This document shows positions 61,917 to 64,000 of a stretch of 64,000 nt of DNA, one piece after another. Source of the DNA: Phosphoribacter sp037046615 (GTDB lineage: Bacteria; Actinomycetota; Actinomycetes; Actinomycetales; Dermatophilaceae); NCBI GenBank assembly GCA_037046615.1, contig JBAOHD010000012.1:1-64000 (forward strand). The letters run 5' to 3'. Numbering within the stretch: the first letter of the stretch is position 1; every line of letters starts with the position of its first letter. The translations under genes were made by a program, and so were the position numbers. The notes beneath the pieces are model-generated. The model was not told the DNA's origin. It did no database searches and saw nothing but the letters and a program-made list of their open reading frames with translations.

Positions 61917-63952
61917 CAGCCGACCTCGAAGGTGAAGGTGACCTCGTCGGCGAGCGCGACGATCGCGCCCGGCTCGAGCACCTGCTGGTCGTGACCGACC
62001 AGGCGGACCGGGCCGCGGCCCGGCAGCGTCACTGTTGTGCCGTTGGTCGTGCCGAGGTCGCGGACCATGACGTGCCAGCCTTCGAGGATCACCTCGAGGT
62101 GGTTGCGGGACACGTCGCGCAGGGGACTTGCCACCTTGACGACGTGCGGGCGCGACGCCAACGGGGTCGCCGGATCGACGCTCGGGGCGCGCCCCATGAG
62201 CACGCCGCGGTCGAGGGTGACGACGTCGCCGGTCGACAGCCGCAGGACCCCGAGGGTCGGGCGAGGGGTCGAGAACGGTTCTTGGGTCGGCACGGGGCGC
62301 CCGCAGGTGCGGCAGGTCGCCTGGTGAGGTGGGCTCACGTGCCCGGCCGGACACAGGACGGCCAGGACGCTCACGGTGTTGACCGAGGGAGCCTGGGCGC
62401 CGCCGAGGAGCGCGCTGCGGTCGACGGTCGCGTCGAAGGCGTCGGGGTCGTCGGACGCGTCGGGCGGGCTGGAGTATGCCGGGTATGCCGGTGCGCTGCC
62501 CGGTGCGGGGGGCGCCGGCTGTGGCGCGGGGGCCGGGGTCGGGACTGGCGCGGGGGTCGGGGCTGGCTGGGGCGTCGGGGACGGCTCCCATGCCGGAGCG
62601 GGGCCCGACGGTGACGTGGGTGTGGGCTCAGCGGTCGGCACAGGCACTGTGACACCCGCGGCTGATGGCTCGGGCGGGACAGGCACGTTCGGTGCCGGGA
62701 TCGGCGGGAGCGATACCGGATGGGCAGGGTCGACGGGCGCTTCGACTCCGCTCTTGCGGGCAAACCGTGACACGACCCGTGGTCGCGGCGCCTCACCACC
62801 CGGCGCCTGGCTGGCTACCGCTTCACCACCTGCCGCCTCGCCGGCTGTGGATATAGCACCAGAGGCCGCCGAGGGCGCAGCTGGCGCTCCTGGCGGCGGG
62901 GCGGTCGGGGCGACGGGAGGCATCAAGGAGGGGGGCGGAGGGGGCTCGGGGCGGTCGCCCGCCCTCATCAGCTCGCTCGATGACCCGGACGACCCGGACG
63001 ACCCGGACTCGATGGATTCCGCGGACTCAATGGGTTCGGCGGACTCGATGGGTTCCGCGGGCTGGATGAGTTCGACGGGCTGAATGGACTCGGTGGGCTG
63101 GACGACCTGCTCGCGGGCCGGTAGCGCATGACCACTGGACAGCGATGACGGGTCCTTCGGAGCTGGCGTCGGCGCTGGCATCGGCGCTGCCACGGCGAAG
63201 TCGGGCAGCTCGGCGACGAAATCGGGTGCAGGAGGCGGCGGAGCGGCAGCGACCGACGGCGGCGGCAGCGGTGCGGCATACGGGGTCACGGTGCGGGTGG
63301 GCACCGGAGGCGCCGACGGCACCCATCCCCCCACGGCCCGGCTCGGGACGATGACCGGCCCCGCGGCCGGCGTTGAGGGGGGAGGCGCCGAGACCGGCGC
63401 CGCTGGGGTCTCCCACGGCAGGTGGTCGATCGGCCCTCCCGCCGCGGGGGGAGACGGGACGGCATACGGGGTGACTGTGGGCGCAGGCGGTGCAGCGGGC
63501 GTTGTGGGCGTTGTGGGCGTAGGCGGTGCTGTCGGTGCAATGGCGACGGGAGGCGCGGCGGCGGGTGCTGGACTCGCTGTCGGGCCGGCCGGCGCCAGGG
63601 GCAGGAGGACGACGGCAGCGACATCGGTGAGGGTGACGTCGGCCCAGTCGTGGGGGGCGACGGGACGCACCTCCCGGCGACGCCCGGCGACGAGGGCGTC
63701 GGCAAACGCGCCCTTGGCCACGACGATGCGCACCCCCGCACCGACGAGATGGGCCGCGGCGACCGACGGCGGGCCACCATTGCGACCCAGGGCGCTGAGC
63801 GCGTCGTCGAAGCGCCCGCTGTCGACCGCGGCGCGCAGGTGAGGGAGGCGGACGTCGGCGGCGTCAAGCTCGGCGAAGATCGACATGCCGGCACCGGCGA
63901 CGACGACCCATCCGGGCGGGACGTGGGGCGCCTGGAGCACGGCGCCGGTCAT
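61916..63952 (-). CDS. FHA-domain protein with zinc ribbon and long Pro-rich linker
   Basis: The 678-residue protein has an N-terminal domain of about 120 residues (VVVAGAGMSIFAELDAADV). About 380 residues of Pro/Ala-rich low-complexity linker follow, including short repeats of ESAEPIES type. The zinc ribbon is CPAGHVSPPHQATCRTCGRP. The C-terminal FHA domain (GVLMGRAPSVDPATP, RDVSRNHLEVILEG, DLGTTNGTTV) binds phosphothreonine. The R, S-R-N-H and TNG residues of the FHA site are all present. It is the substrate or scaffold partner of the adjacent kinase. The ATG overlaps the stop of the preceding gene. Confidence 0.85.
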   Translation of the reverse strand: MTGAVLQAPHVPPGWVVVAGAGMSIFAELDAADVRLPHLRAAVDSGRFDDALSALGRNGGPPSVAAAHLVGAGVRIVVAKGAFADALVAGRRREVRPVAPHDWADVTLTDVAAVVLLPLAPAGPTASPAPAAAPPVAIAPTAPPTPTTPTTPAAPPAPTVTPYAVPSPPAAGGPIDHLPWETPAAPVSAPPPSTPAAGPVIVPSRAVGGWVPSAPPVPTRTVTPYAAPLPPPSVAAAPPPPAPDFVAELPDFAVAAPMPAPTPAPKDPSSLSSGHALPAREQVVQPTESIQPVELIQPAEPIESAEPIESAESIESGSSGSSGSSSELMRAGDRPEPPPPPSLMPPVAPTAPPPGAPAAPSAASGAISTAGEAAGGEAVASQAPGGEAPRPRVVSRFARKSGVEAPVDPAHPVSLPPIPAPNVPVPPEPSAAGVTVPVPTAEPTPTSPSGPAPAWEPSPTPQPAPTPAPVPTPAPAPQPAPPAPGSAPAYPAYSSPPDASDDPDAFDATVDRSALLGGAQAPSVNTVSVLAVLCPAGHVSPPHQATCRTCGRPVPTQEPFSTPRPTLGVLRLSTGDVVTLDRGVLMGRAPSVDPATPLASRPHVVKVASPLRDVSRNHLEVILEGWHVMVRDLGTTNGTTVTLPGRGPVRLVGHDQQVLEPGAIVALADEVTFTFEVG

Positions 63953-64000
63953 GACGTGACCCCTCGAGGCACCGTGTCCTCGTCCACCTCAGCCGCGGGG
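63949..64000 (-). CDS. 3' end of the gene upstream of the FHA protein (runs off window)
   Basis: The last 16 codons of an open frame (ending EVDEDTVPRGVTS) finish at TGA 63949-63951, overlapping the FHA start as ATGA. In this cluster a PP2C-type phosphatase commonly occupies this position, but the fragment is too short to identify. Confidence 0.45.
   Translation of the reverse strand, partial: PAAEVDEDTVPRGVTS

Noticed and set aside
1..64000. CRISPR array or CRISPR-associated transposon
   Set aside because: No regularly spaced direct repeats of 25-40 bp and no cas effector genes were seen. The Cas4-like nuclease belongs to the helicase operon.
1..64000. tRNA or rRNA genes
   Set aside because: No cloverleaf with a GGTTCGA-type T-arm and CCA-proximal stem, and no rRNA-like stretch, could be recognised by reading.

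Overview
The window comes from a high-G+C Gram-positive bacterium. It carries a WhiB-family regulator, an inositol-1-phosphate synthase gene, an intein-bearing dnaB, and the conserved actinobacterial cell-envelope cluster (MoxR, DUF58, transglutaminase, Ser/Thr kinase, FHA protein). The order rpsF-ssb-rpsR-rplI-MATE-dnaB suggests the Intrasporangiaceae/Dermatophilaceae part of Actinomycetia. The genus is an inference and was not tested by a search.

Bases 1-222 are the remnant of an older insertion: the last 41 codons and right end of an ISL3-family IS, followed by a transposon right end. From 228 to 32094 lies a 31.9-kb Tn7/Tn5053-like transposon. Its ends are imperfect 22-bp inverted repeats beginning TGTCGA(A/G)ATGCA. 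It is flanked by a 5-bp target duplication, AAAGC, and sits 3 bp after the dnaB stop codon. A third copy of the same end lies just outside the left boundary, so two related elements appear to have entered the same dnaB-linked site in tandem. The transposition module is a minus-strand operon (14.2 to 5.8 kb): TnsA-like nuclease, TniA/TnsB-like DDE transposase, TniB/TnsC-like ATPase, TniQ, two small proteins around a WhiB-like protein, then a second, larger TniQ.

The transposon carries two cargo blocks. The left one (0.4-5.7 kb, lower G+C) holds an HTH protein, an inositol-monophosphatase-family enzyme, a membrane-anchored NACHT NTPase and a divergent nucleoside hydrolase. The right one (14.4-31.9 kb) is a Druantia-like defence locus. 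A plus-strand operon encodes a 946-aa protein, a 362-aa protein, an 1857-aa DruE-type DUF1998 helicase and a PD-(D/E)XK nuclease with a Cys motif. A convergent operon encodes a 138-aa protein, a GHKL ATPase and a DruA-like (DUF4338-type) protein. The nuclease gene is cut by a complete IS21-family element with a GTTAC duplication; removing the IS and one copy of the duplication restores a 407-codon frame.

From 32103 onward the sequence is core chromosome: dnaB with a 426-residue intein, a DUF2277 protein, a gamma-glutamylcyclotransferase-like protein, an AlkD-like protein, a MATE transporter, the ribosomal/ssb operon, a GT87-like transferase, a bifunctional class A PBP, an L,D-transpeptidase, a PadR regulator and ino1. 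After these comes the large minus-strand envelope/signalling cluster, in transcription order FHA protein, kinase, MoxR ATPase, DUF58 protein, transglutaminase and giant Ig/fibronectin-III protein.

Several genes between 46.0 and 61 kb (padR, ino1, the N-terminal third of the giant protein, transglutaminase, moxR, kinase) are broken by clustered single-base insertions. These look more like consensus errors than decay. The core part is also packed with the word GGCATAC/GTATGCC, which is nearly absent from the right cargo block.
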